A DNA stretch of 64,000 bases from Protonemura montana (lineage: Eukaryota > Arthropoda > Insecta > Plecoptera > Nemouridae). The first letter of the stretch is position 1. Each line of letters starts with the position of its first letter. Below, piece after piece: positions 36,633 to 48,704 of the stretch. The stretch lies in assembly GCA_947568835.1 (NCBI GenBank), contig OX387605.1, positions 16,682,418 to 16,746,417 on the forward strand, in the 5' to 3' direction. Below the pieces are notes generated by a model. It was not told the origin of the DNA. It made no database searches and saw only the letters and a list, made by a program, of their open reading frames with translations. Both the position numbers and the translations under genes were made by a program.

Positions 36633-37130
36633 GTCGCTTACTGGAACGCGCCAACAAAATGCACAAATAATTCAGTGACTCTGCCATTTGGAAAATGCAT
36701 GGTTGCTTACTGGTACGCGCTCACAAAATGCACAAATAATCCAGTGACTCTGCCATTTGCAAAATGCAGGGTCGCTTACTGGAACGCGCCAACAAAATGC
36801 ACAAATAATCCAGTGACTCTGCCATTTGAAAAATGCAGGGTCGCTTACTGGAACGCGCCAACAAAATTCAAAAATAATCCAGTGACTCTGCCATTTGAAA
36901 AATGCAGGGTCGCTTACTGGAACGCGCCAACAAAATTCAAAAATAATCCAGTGACTCTGCCATTTGAAAAATGCAGGGTCGCTTACTGGAACGCGCCAAC
37001 AAAATGCACAAATAATCCAGTGACTCTGCCATTTGAAAAATGCAGGGTCGCTTACTGGTACGCGTCAACAAAATGCACAAATAATACAGTGACTCTGTAT
37101 CTAAAAATCCTGAGTCGCTTTCTCTTTGGC
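36633..37130 (+). repeat. 69-bp minisatellite, 7 copies plus a partial eighth
   Basis: Seven units start at 36633, 36702, 36771, 36840, 36909, 36978 and 37047, each opening G(T/C)(C/T)GCTTACTGG. A degenerate partial unit begins near 37114. Unit length is 69 bp, that is 23 codons, so a frame stays open on both strands (CRVAYWNAPTK is one repeated reading). Units 4 and 5 share the variant AAAATTCAAAAATAA and units 2 and 7 share GGTACGCG, which shows local duplication. It is probably satellite rather than coding, since there is no flanking gene structure. Confidence 0.95.
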
Positions 37131-39340
37131 TAATAAGCAATGATTCTCACACCGAGAAAATACAGCCATTTACTCTTATTGTGCCTAAAAATTGGATCTT
37201 TTAGTTGTCAGGTAAACAGGTAAGCAGAGAACATTTTTTTATTTGATGCAATCGTGACTCTACAATGCAAAGACAACGAAGACCCACAACAATCGATAGA
37301 GTAAGAAAATATGCCCTCTTAGACCTTTCAGAAGTTTGCAGCATGTAATGCAACCCACGTGTTTTAGGAAAGAAAATTCGAGTCTAAGTGAATTTGCAGG
37401 GTAAAGTGAGAGACTTGTGTTTACTCTCAAATATCCATTAAATTTTGGCAGTATAAAATAGAAGTTTTAGTCCAATGAAAGCGAGAAGTCAGGAAGCAAG
37501 ATGAAAACACTATACGTTATAAGTTTAGGAACAGTTGGTCATTTGACGTGACAGGATGTTCGGAAATGAAATTATAGGCTAGGAACTCTGAAGATCCTGC
37601 TGGCGATATTGTCCAGATAAATGTGGAATAGAAGAGGATGCGTAAAATTGCGTGGAACGCTTTAAATACGTTCTCATTACCCAGAATAATTCTATGACAT
37701 TTTTGACCGTTTTGCATTTTCACCCAGTAATCATATATAAGCCCGGTCAAAAACAACTAGCAATATGGCGAGCAAGCTTCTTCTCCGGTGTTCAAATTCA
37801 GACGATGTCCGATCCAATATTGTATTTTGCTTCCATGTTTTACGTGTCCAATTGTGTTTTATTGCCAGAACTGACAGAACGCTAGAAAACGGGCAAGCCC
37901 CACGGAGCGACGGCTAGAGCGTACGTACGTGGTAACAAAAATCCATATTGGAAATTTTTCATTGAACCATAAAATAATATTAATAAAAGCTGTACAAATA
38001 TCTGGGCACTGTCTTTGTTGTGCCGGGCGGCGTAGTGTACTTAGCAAGCAACTAAGAGTATATTCTCGAGTCGGAAAGAGAGATGACATGGCAGTTTGAG
38101 TTTCATGCTATATAAAGTTGTAAATGAATATATTTTACAAAATAATGCAAATTATAAATGCTGAAGATTCTGCTCAAAAGAAAAAGAAACTCTTTGCAAT
38201 CCAATAAACGCCAATTTCCAGCAAAAAATTGGTCATGAAACCACAAGAAAAAATGAAATCACAGTTCAACAACCACACTCGTCAATTTTTGCAACGACCC
38301 AGAAACGTGCTAAAGAAATGACATCTCCTCATGCGGCTCGGAGCATTTTTCCCCAAGAATCCGTCAAATCAATTTCCTTTCTCAATATCTTTGACCACCA
38401 ATCATGTGAACCGGTCTGGGGGCCTAAAGCCCTCATAAGCTCGTATTGTAACCACGTAGAAGTAGTAAAGAGAATGAATGGCCTCTGCCGGCGGCAAAAC
38501 GTCGATATAATTGATACCAACTCGCAGCTATGAATCGTCCGTGGCTAGGGCATAAAGGCGATATTGCGGATATGAAACGTGTGTAAGAAACCGTTGCATC
38601 ATCATCGATGTAACGGTGTTATTCGGTGATAGATTCTGCGAGGTTACGAACCACGGGAAATGGTCCATAACTATTATAGTCTTTGTGCCGGCGCTGAAAA
38701 TGTGGGATATCAGAGCACCTTTTTTTTTCTTTTTTTTTTCTTTATGACCAATGTCGTATGTTCCTTTACGTTTTAAAATTGTGATTCGTGTTGGAGTGTT
38801 GAACTATCTTTTGGGTCATAACCATTGAACACTTTTTGGTGTTAATCTAATTATAAATGTTTATCGTGTACGTTTTATGAGGAATCGCAGTGAAGAGAGT
38901 TTATGCTCTGTAGATATTATAAATGTTATAATTCAAGTGTTACTGACCAATCACGTGACACTATTTCAACTTGATGTAGCGTCGCTAAATTAATGTCATC
39001 AAACGTTTAATCTGCTGTAATTCCAAGTGATAAAGCGGGGGAAATGTTTTGGCATACTCTGATGCTAAATGAGTCTTCTGGAAACGTTAATGGAGCGGAA
39101 ATTGAATGATGACCGCTCTCAGATTGATTCCTTGACGTCATCTTCATCAAGAAAGATAACTGTTGATTTTATATTTGTATGTAAATCTTATGAGGTTTTA
39201 ACGACTGAGTAGACAACCAAATATTATACTGCTTCGGTATTTAAAATTCATAAGTATTTGTATTTTTTTAGTTAGACTTATTTTCCACACCATTTTCCAG
39301 TAATTCAGAAACAGTAATTCAGTTATCAGAAAATTGTCAG
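37131..39340. other. Gene-less stretch
   Basis: No recognisable coding or RNA gene. A T-rich pyrimidine tract lies at 38720-38743. Confidence 0.5.
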
Positions 39341-39470
39341 GCCTGCTTTCACTCTTGATAAAGTAACAAGTCAAAAGTTGCAAAACGTTGGGAAATTAGT
39401 TGTTTTTCATTTAGCATTTAAAACCCAGTTTAAAAAGTTTTTGTCAAAACTAGTGCTAAGGTCAGGTAAC
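39341..39470 (+). repeat. Inverted-repeat arm 1 with hammerhead-like motif
   Basis: About 130 bp that reappears, reverse-complemented and roughly 80% identical by eye, at about 40226-40360. It holds CTTGATAAAGTAAC (39354-39367) and GTTGCAAAACGTTGGG. The pentamers GTAAC and GTTGC can pair with one wobble as a stem II. The arm ends with CAAAACTAGTGCTAAGGT, which is shared exactly with arm 2. Confidence 0.7.
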
Positions 39471-40225
39471 GAAAACATGAGTCTAAAAACCATAAACCAA
39501 AAAGCGAAATCTTGAACCATTCACTCGAACGATACGCAAATGTTCAATTTTTGAAATCTCACGTGTAACTTTGCACAACACGTATAGTCCAGAATGAGAT
39601 GATAACAGCTCTCTCTTCTCTCCCTCCTCGAATCGTTGTCTAAGTCTCAGTAATCCCTTGGAATGGTATGATATTACGACCCGATTAATAGCTAGAGGCA
39701 ATCCCCCAAGAAAATCTGGTCGACGAAGATTAAAGCAAATAGACCGCGGTCCGTGAAGATGAAAGTAGACAAATCGAAACGATGGACAATTTTTCACACT
39801 TTGTGGTCCTCCCCCCTACTTTTCTAGCAATCTTTTTCCCCAAGGTACGAAGCGAAGCGGGAAAAGTCAGATGTAAATGGTAGCCTGTATTACTCGAACC
39901 TGGAGATAAATTGCTATACGTATCACGTTATTTCCTTGATCCTATTGCTTTGCCAGGGCGAGTAGTATTATTGACTTCCCAGAGGGAATTCATCTCGAAT
40001 AAACTGGTACCGAGCTCATTCCAATGTGGGGGAAATCCAGCCCAGACTGGCAGTTTATTCGTGAATCTGGGTACAGATCAAGAGTCCAGAGTGAATATGA
40101 CTTTCTATCTTCGTTTCTTAGCGATATTTCCCTGTGCTAGGTCAAGAACCTGTCTACGACTGGAGCGTTTGAAATCAGAAGTGTATTAAAAATAAACAAA
40201 CCTGCCAAATTAACTCACGTCTACT
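39471..40225. mobile_element. Possible internal part of a retroelement or foldback unit
   Basis: The roughly 755 bp between the two inverted arms. No reverse transcriptase, endonuclease or transposase motif was recognised; frames are short. It is called a mobile-element candidate only because of the flanking inverted repeats and the third copy elsewhere. It could instead be two independent insertions in opposite orientation. Confidence 0.3.
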
Positions 40226-40360
40226 TTATCTAACCTTAGCACTAGTTTTGACAGAAACTTTTAAAATGGGTGTTCAATTCTAAGTGAAGAACAATAAAAT
40301 TACCCAACGTTTCGTAACTTGTTCCTGTTACTTTATCAAGGGTAAAAAAACGCATTCAAT
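40226..40360 (-). repeat. Inverted-repeat arm 2 with hammerhead-like motif
   Basis: Reverse-complement partner of 39341-39470. Read on the minus strand (40340 to 40303) it gives CTTGATAAAGTAAC, an eight-base loop, GTTACGAAACGTT and GGGTAA. GTAAC/GTTAC is a perfect five-pair stem, and TTACCC/GGGTAA closes the outside. This is the best-preserved of three copies. Confidence 0.7.
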
Positions 40361-43190
40361 ACCCAGTTAAAATGCTTTAGTCATGTAATTTTTTCTCAAA
40401 TTGAACTGTTTCAAGTTTTAGTAATATCGGTAAATGTAACTAGGGAGTCGATACACATTCCTTATCTTAAGTAAAGATCCGTTATATTCCTCATACAGTT
40501 TTAACAATGCTGTAAACACTACAACTAATTAGATAAAACTAAGCTGGCACCGAGGTTCGTTCTAAAAATAATTAACTTAACTATCAAATTAAATGGAGGG
40601 TTACCTTTATGAGATTAGTTTTAAAACGATTCTTCCCTGCCTAGCTATAACTCTAAACTAACACACCTGTGTTTCTACCTGGCTAGTCAGACGCTACAAA
40701 TTACAGCGTGGCTCATTAACTCAGCGCTGGTGACTAATTAACAAGTCTACACAACTCTGATCAATCAGGTGTAAGAGAGCCAGCCTGGACCACCCACCCT
40801 GACTATGTTTCCTACGTTCAGGCTGAGGAAATTCTAGAACTTGGCAAGCTACAACGACCCTATAAGTATGCCGTTACGTCTTCACCTATTTTTATAGTTA
40901 TCTACTTAAGCTACCTTACCTTAAAAAATGAAACAAGGCTTGCTTAATTTTTCTAAACATTTTTTTTTTTGCTTTGGTCATCTAAGTTGGTATACTAAAA
41001 GCATCAATATGAATATGAAATTGATAGTATTTCAGACTAAGCTATTTATACATTATTATAATCAGTACTAATATAATTTTTTTCTGCTGATCATAAAAAA
41101 TTATTATTATTACACGTAAAATGACCCTCGTATTTAATATTTACAGCATTTTACAATTTTGAACTGGTACAACATGTGTTTAAGACTGTCATCGCGCTTA
41201 GGAAAAAACAGAAACACAAAAAACCGTCCAGTTTATTTATATTGACAAGTATTTCACAACGACAAGTATAGTAGTTAAGAAAGTTGAACTCTGTGTGCAA
41301 CACATTTCCCTTGTCTCTGAGAATATCCATGAGACGAATGTGGAACCTTGCCTGCCGCGACGCAGCAATCAGGTCGCGTAGCCCTCTTTTCGACCGCAAG
41401 AGCCACCTCAACAATTTCCTTCGACCCTTTGCTGTGCAGGCTCGCTGGGTATCGATCCGTCATGTCCCACATGTGAGCTACTTTGGACCACGACTCCGGG
41501 CATGTACAGGGTGGATGAAAGGGTTGTTGCTGTTGCTCAACCGGCAAATTGAGAAAAATACCTCCCTTGTTTTGTTTTCTGTCTGAGAAAAGTTGTTTTC
41601 TCCTTGGATCATGAGTTTGCAAGTTGATGCAGTTTAAGTTATTGGTCAATTTGTTGTGGTGTGTGGTTTTTTTTTTATTTTCTCAGCTTGTTATTATTTG
41701 TTGCAATCTAGGTTATGATGAGGGTTACCTATTTCCATGATACTAAATTCGCGAGAGTGATTTTATATATAGCTAGGAGTAAACTGAACCAATTTTCAAA
41801 GTTAAATATCCATAAAATTAACTATTGAATATTAATTATTAACCCGTTTTAGCTTTAAAATATACTTCAAAATGCACAAATAAGCACAGCTTTTCATTTT
41901 AGACTAATTCTATATGCAAATAACCTTAGTATTCGACTTCTTTCCTTTATTCAGACTAATATTCCGATTATTTTTATTTAAAATTCCTCCCGCCATGCCA
42001 GTTTCACCAATTGAAAACACACTTTCGAACTTTTTTCGAACAATGTATGTCAATTTTCTCTAAACTGCACATGCATTCCGCTAAAGCGATTACAATAAAT
42101 AACCGAAGACAGCATGTTTATAATGTTTCAGCGAAGTTAAGTTTAAAGTGCTCTTTGTTTATCCTTGCAAGATGTTCTATGTATAATAATTGGCTGACTA
42201 GGTGGCGTAAAACGAGCACACAGCGGCGACGTCAGTTGGTTTTCAACCAGCTTTGTACACGTCACTAGATTGTCTTTTGTACAAGTGCAATTCTAGTCTG
42301 GGGTGTTGACACAACTGCCGAGAACGACAGTACAAGTCAAAGGTACTCACTTATACTTGACTCAAGTAGTTTTCCTTTTACCTCGAAGCTGAGCTTCCTC
42401 TATGGGAATGAGGACTATTTAACCATTCGGTAGAAATGCAGTGTGAAATCTCCCAGCTCGAGGAAATTTAAAATAGAGTTTTCTTTCAATTCTAACATCC
42501 GTAAGGTACTTTTTGGTTTTGTTACATCACTGAACTCCCAGTTTCAATTTTTTTTTGTCGTAAGAATAAATACTGGGTGAAAGATTATCAGTTAAAGAAA
42601 ATTAACTGCAAAAATCCCCTTTTTTGTGTAAATAACAGAAACAAATATTTTCCTTTGCTTAACATCAATGTGGATTTACTGAAAATTAAGTGGATCAACC
42701 AATCATGATTGATGCATCGTTCTTGTTAAAAAATTCCTGGACGCATCCCGCAGAGAAAACATTCGCAACATTTTGCAATCTCCTGGACGCATCCCGCAGA
42801 GCAAACGCGGCTCCTCCATTTATTGCATGCAACAGAGTGCATCAAGTTAAATATAGAAAAAAAAACATTGTTTACCATACTAATGTCAATAATTGTCTCA
42901 CTTTCCAGTTCACTGGTGCGCGGAACATGATTCGACATTAATTAATTTGAAACTACCAAATCATAAAGAAAATTGAAACACAATTCACTCTTCACATCGA
43001 GGTACCTACAAAAAAGTGTTGTGAATTGTGGATTTCATATTCATCATTCAAGCAGACATGAAATGAAATCTACCGGCTGCAAAAATATCCCGAGCATGTT
43101 TGAAGTTCCATTATGATACTGTTGCAAATGCCCTCCATTCCTTTGTTGACGAGCGAACAATAAAACTTGATCTCTACTTCTGTCTAGTTC
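40361..43190. other. Gene-less stretch with a 46-bp-period direct repeat
   Basis: No gene assigned. At 41.28-41.65 kb overlapping open frames occur on both strands in locally higher GC, unrecognised. TCCTGGACGCATCCCGCAGA occurs at 42735 and 42781. Confidence 0.45.
42735..42806 (+). repeat. 26-bp direct repeat, two copies 46 bp apart
   Basis: TCCTGGACGCATCCCGCAGA plus six more bases occurs at 42735-42760 and 42781-42806 with one mismatch. Confidence 0.9.
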
Positions 43191-43196
43191 TACTCT

Positions 43197-43243
43197 AGAC
43201 TCGAACCCAGTGCTTCTAGTGTCTAGACAGGCCAGCTACGCCA
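43197..43243 (-). other. tRNA-like relic (box A and box B)
   Basis: On the minus strand TGGCGTAGCTGG (43243-43232) fits the Pol III box A consensus, and GGTTCGAGTCT (43207-43197) fits box B. The A to B distance is shorter than in a normal tRNA, and neither the T stem nor the D stem folds properly. Best read as a tRNA-derived SINE head or a pseudogene. Confidence 0.35.
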
Positions 43244-43739
43244 TAGTGTTGCTATTAATTTTCATGCCACGCGTCAAGGGCTCATTTACAAAGACGGGGA
43301 AATGGGTTATTGCGCGAGGAATTCCTGTTGAAAAGTTATCAAGATTAATAGAGTTCTCGGCATTTTACTAGCAATATATACAGTTATTCTAATTTCTTCC
43401 TGTCTTATGCTTTCCTTCTCTTCTCTTCTATGGTATTTGAGGAAGCTAGTAATCATGCTTATTTAGGAGAATAATTTGATGACATTAATTTTCCGCGGTA
43501 GAAAGTGCCTTATCAATCTGTTTCCGTTAAATAATAATTAAAGCATTCCAAAACTAACCAGATTCAGTAAACCCTCACCCTTTATTTCCCCTTCCTATAC
43601 ATTCTTGGCTTTAATCATACGCTAGTTATTGTTATTTTATCTTAATATATATATTTATTATTGTAGACTTTAATTGTAACGCAACAGAGATTTCATTTAA
43701 AATGATAAACAGATAAAAGAAAGTATCCTGAAAGTGAAA

Positions 43740-44000
43740 AACGAGGAAAATTCGTCACCGCTAGCACGCTCTACCGCCAACCCCTCCAGCTAGTAACTCA
43801 GCATGTAGTACCAAGCGTCGTCGAGGGATAGCGGCGTTAGTTCGTGGCGTCGCCTAAAGGTGGCTCTTGCCACACGCCGCGACGCCGAGCACTCCTTCCG
43901 TGAGGACTTGTTCCAGAGTAGTTTCATGTTGGGAGCTAGGTGCCGCATCTGTCTCTGTGCTGGCCGCCGCTACGGTAGCCGAAAGCTGCAGCGTATCTTG
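43740..44000. other. CpG-rich island with GGCGTCG words
   Basis: CpG-rich segment in AT-rich surroundings, with GGCGTCG at 43846 and CGACGCC at 43880. No open frame of note. It could be a promoter-like or enhancer element, or a decayed repeat. Confidence 0.4.
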
Positions 44001-44675
44001 CTGATGCGCTGATATTAGGAAGACGCTATAAATATGTGTGATACAGTTTGAAAGAGCCCCTTACCCCGATTTCGCCTTAAAAATGTATTTTCTCCGGTTT
44101 TTAACGACCTTGAAAGAACGATCTGTAGCGCACAAGAGTTGTTAACTCCCTAAAGAGTTAAAACGTTGTAACTGAGATTCTGGTCTTTTTAAACTTATGT
44201 CGATGAGGTGTTAACAATTGGGAATAAAACCAATACACTTTTGATGAAAAGGCTGAATGACGCTCCAAGTGTTTCTACCGTTGACAGTTAAAATAACTTT
44301 TGAATAACAGTTCTAAATAATAATAATCCGCTTATTTAGCGCATGCTCTAGTATAGTCAAAAAAAACCCAATTACACTGCATTTCATAATTCATTTAACA
44401 TTTCGCAATACATTTAACAGATATAAAAACAAATCTAACCTATTAATATTTTCAGCATTTCTCTTTTAAATAATCATGTATGGCTATTGTAATCATTTTT
44501 TAATTAATTTATTTAATATTAATTTATTTATTTCTAATAACAATATTTATTTTATTCGCCAAATTGCACATGCCATTTTGCTCTGATTAATTTTCATTGT
44601 CAGATTTGTTAGTCCGGAAACAAGCTTTTATTGGTACATTCCGATCTGATCCCTGTTTAAATATATAAAAAAATA

Positions 44676-45164
44676 ATGCATGCGGCTTGTTCAATCGTTA
44701 AAAGTCCACCCAAAAGTGCTTTCCATTTGATAATTTTCCCATATCTGTCAATTTTGTCAATTGATTCTGAAATCAAAACATCGCTAGGTTCAAGCTGCCA
44801 CATCCGTACAAATTATTATACAACTGAACAGATACTTCCTGTGATACTACTGCATAACATCAACAATGATCTTAAATTCCTTGTCAGTACCCCCCACTTC
44901 CAACCTACCTGTACTAACTGGTCTAGACTAGTTCGGCACGCAAACCAGCCAGTATCTCTCGGCCGACGGTCGAGCATGGGCTTCATATCTCGCTGCGTTG
45001 AGGAATATTTGTTCAACGAGATGCGTGAGAAGAATGAAAAGAAGTGTGAATTTGAGTTACAGTGCTATTCTGGTGACAAATGTAAAGCGCCAAGATTGAA
45101 CAACAATTGCAATCGTTCTAGGCCGACAAAAATCTGCCTCGAGGGGTGGAGTGGGTGGAGGTGA
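44676..45164 (+). other. Unassigned 162-codon open frame
   Basis: ATG-initiated frame preceded by an AT-rich TATA-like stretch. The product begins MHAACSIVKSPP and ends with a Cys-containing stretch (KKCEFELQCYSGDKC, NNNCNRSRPTKICLEGW). No family was recognised, there is no clear signal peptide, and no splice context supports it. It may be chance. Confidence 0.15.
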
Positions 45165-45882
45165 ACAACCTCGCAGTGTCCGAGTTGAAGCAATCTTTGG
45201 CCACCGATGTTCTTCCCCGTCATTTGTGATCATTCTCGTACGCTACTCGACCAACTGTACTATTGTAAAAAGGAGATTCATTGGTATGTTTCTGATATTT
45301 TCTAGTTATCAAGTGGGTAGAAAATTAACTTTTAAGGTAGGGCAGGCTTTTACCATCATTAATTGTCAACCATTAGCAGCATGTTTATTTTGTGTTGTTT
45401 AATTACGGTGCATAACCCTCATTACCCCTTCTACCGCGTCATTTCTGCGTAGTACCGTGCAGTACGTTTCACCTTTGAAAATGATTCGTGAAACAATTTA
45501 CCTGTGCCTGGGTTCAACTCTCTGAAGAAAAGTCTCTGCAATGAGGAACATACATTGGTACTCACGTGTCCTGAAAAAAAATCACCAGAGCGTCCTTAAT
45601 TATCTGGACTTAATTATCCCAGTGTTGACGAGAAATTGGGTTTTTCTGTCAATGACCTTGTATGCCTGTGCTAGGCGCGGCGTCGACAAATTGGGCAACC
45701 CATGGTCTCCTAGCACATGTTTTGGGGGTTATGTTTGAATTATGGTGTCAGTCAATCTTGTAAAGATGTGAAAGATGCAGCACTGGCCGAGGTTAGATCG
45801 AAAACTGTTTAATTATTGCTAATTGCTTTCTTTGAAACGTACCATGGCTTTGCAGCTTCTCACATTCCTGTTTTTTTTGCAG

Positions 45883-45991
45883 CAGTCTCTCGGCTCTCCC
45901 GACAGGTAAATGACTTGGTCACATACGCATACGACATCTACTCGCGTGCTCTCCTTTCCAATACCACCTTCTCTACGAACCTGCAACAGAG
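45883..45991 (+). other. Candidate exon of an unrecognised transcript
   Basis: Acceptor is CCTGTTTTTTTTGCAG with a tandem CAG (NAGNAG); donor is CAGAG|GTGAGA. One frame is open throughout (VSRLSRQVNDLVTYAYDIYS onward) with 2 leading nt, ending in phase 2. An alternative donor, GACAG|GTAAAT, lies at 45905. The evidence is splice-signal quality and phase only; no homology was recognised. Confidence 0.25.
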
Positions 45992-47639
45992 GTGAGATTA
46001 CTTTGTTTTCGGTTACAACTCTAGTGCAGGTTGTGCAGGCTGTGTTGCTTGCTTAAAATGGAGGTTATCTGCATTGTTGTAAGAGTTAGAATGAAATGTG
46101 TGCTCTTCTCAATAAGTAAGATTGTTCACCAAATAAAACCACAACCATAAAACCACGAATATTTTGCGAATATGTTTGCATTTTTTGTAATATTTTTGCA
46201 AATTTTTAGGAGCTTACGAACCAAATCTAAATCCAAGCGGAAACCTACAATCATACGTTGTAGTTCAACACCAAGATCCAGTTGTGCTCCATGTCTTGGC
46301 ATTGAATTGGTAGGCATAGTCAGAGGGACAGCGTTTATGCAAAACTTTCTGCTGAGCAAACGAGCCGGCAACACGCGGTAACAGTAGGTGCCACCCGATG
46401 ACGCTTGCGGCCGTTTTTTTGAACAAACCCATACATCGAAATAAGTTCGACTAAATTATCGATACGTGTATATCATCAATAGCTTTTAGCATTATCAACG
46501 ATTGAAAGTGAACCTGTCTCAAATGCGAGTAAACTGCCAGAAATAACAAAATTAGATTTAAACAACGGTGACACCACCTATTAGCATCATCAATTTTTGT
46601 TTTTTCGAATTGTATTTATTCGTTCAAACATTGGCGCTGACCGTCTAACTCAATGGACTTGGGTGGGGAACTCAATGTGGGAAAACGAAGGTGTTCATTT
46701 TAGGAATGCCCTTCGATATGCTTGCATTATGAACTGTCACTGTCAGACTGGTTTACTAGGTACTTTGTGAAAAATAAACAAATCCCTCTAGGAATATTGA
46801 CTTCCGGTGTTTTCATTGGCACGGAATGGCTTGGCAAATCCCGATGCTACTTCCTATTCGGGTTTAAGAATAACTTCAACTCCAAGAACAAATTTTGCCA
46901 GTGAATGGACCTTGCTCTTTCGTCGCTGCTTCGGCTGCAGTTGGGTGGATGCCTCCATCCAAGCACCGCAATCCAGAGACACAACCGAGGTCGGTATTAC
47001 CGGAGCGGTGTTGAACGTAATGAAGAAGCGAAGGGGAATTAAACCACGGTGCATTTTAGAGAACCATTTTCAAAAAATTCTGTTACGAAAAGACATCTAT
47101 GAATGTGTTTTATGAATACTTTAAACTATCCTGTAGTTGGCCATAGTATACCGATTACAACTTTACAAGTTTTGTATATGTATCCACAAATTGTAGTTAT
47201 ATGCAAGACCAATGTCGTGACCTGGCGAATTTTAGTAAATCAGAAAAAATGAATCTTTTGTATTTCCAACCTGCACGCTTTGAATACAACAATGAATGCC
47301 TGTTTTTTTCCCAAAGAGCAAACCCTCAGGAACGCTCATGACGTAAATCGTCAGTTGGGCTATTAATTATGCCATCGGGATGGATGGAAGCGATTGAGAC
47401 AGCTAATGTATACTTTGTTATTATGAACACCACTACCGTCTCAATAATTGATGCTTAGCATCAATTTCAAGCCATTCATCACAAACAAGTAATTTACTCT
47501 AACCACCTACCTTAACTACATTTGCAACAGGTGGAAATCCGTACAAAAACTAAGCTTATAGGAAAATGAACAACATCGTTCAAGACCCCGTACTTAGGTT
47601 TTAAGTTTTGTTGCTTATTGCCTCGTCGCTCTAGCCGAG

Positions 47640-48020
47640 TCGAGATCCGCCACCATCTCGTCATGAGCCCTGTGGTCAGCGACGTCGCAAATCAGCGTGG
47701 CCTTGCACCGGCGTCGTCGTGTCTGCAAAAGTGAACTGCGGCTCCCCGAAGACGTGGCGTCGACGTGGGGCTTAGGTTAAGCAACATTGCGCTAGGTCAT
47801 CGCACGTCCCGTACTTATCGACGCCGATATTTTCAGTGGACCCCGCCATCGATGCTGGCACATCGTCGTCTCTGCGTCGCTTTGGATGCGTCGAGATTAC
47901 GGCTATCTCGTCCGAGTTCAGGTCCGACGACAACCGAGTGGTCATCAAATCGGCGTCGCTGTGTTCGCAGATAAACAACAGGTGACGTTGCGTGGCGTCG
48001 ACGCCAGGAAGCTTTCATGG
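47640..48020. other. CpG-rich island with GGCGTCG palindromes
   Basis: Contains GGCGTCG or its complement at 47710, 47756, 47819, 47952, 47994 and 47999. The last two overlap to form the 12-bp palindrome GGCGTCGACGCC. Short open frames occur on both strands, as expected in CpG-rich DNA. No promoter motif was recognised. Confidence 0.5.
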
Positions 48021-48583
48021 TTCAGCGAAATGGAGAGGTGGGGGGTTAAAAATAGGGACACGGGTATGGGATACCACTAGGTGTATTTCTCGTTTAAATA
48101 GTCTTCTATATTTTCGGTAAACTTCAAAAAACTTCATTGTTTTTTTCAAAAATGATATCATTTATTATTTGAGTACGCATTGTGCTTATGTGTCACGATT
48201 AATTTTGTCTGATAATTTTCTCGACTTGCGTGCAACAACCCCGTGTGCATTGATTTAGACTGAACAATAATTACAACCATGGACACTGCTTGCAATCTTC
48301 AAGGCATTTGGGATACGATAAACAAAGTATTCACAGAAAGTAAACAGTTTTTTAAATAAATTCAAGTCTGCATTAACTGCATTGCATTTTGGTCCAAAAG
48401 ATCCAATGTTTCCCCAAATATGGGGGCGATTCACACGAAACAACGAACATTTCTTCACGCAGACACTGTTCATTCTTCACTAGTCCCACCTATTATCAAA
48501 ATAGCACAAGAATTCCTTTTGATAGCTAAAGCATTTTTTTTTCTGCAGCGTGCTGATAAAATTTGATTTTCTTCCGTCTTCAG

Positions 48584-48704
48584 GGCCACCCAGCAACCAG
48601 CACCACCCAGAACCACTCACTATCTAGCACCCAGCACGGTGATGGAGATTCCAGATTCTGGGCCGTCAACTGATGAAAGGACCTCAAGTCTTAGAAGCTG
48701 AGAG
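48584..48704 (+). other. Candidate exon of an unrecognised transcript
   Basis: Acceptor TTTTCTTCCGTCTTCAG, donor GAGAG|GTAAGA. Joined in phase to 45883-45991 it continues open (ATQQPAPPRTTHYLAPSTVM, then EIPDSGPSTDERTSS) to TGA at 48699-48701, just before the donor. A stop so near a donor suggests a 3' UTR intron, a non-coding RNA, or a chance pattern. Confidence 0.25.

Noticed and set aside
36675-37133. 152-codon repetitive protein frame
   Set aside because: Produced by a 69-bp tandem repeat whose length is a multiple of three; both strands stay open, so coding is not implied.
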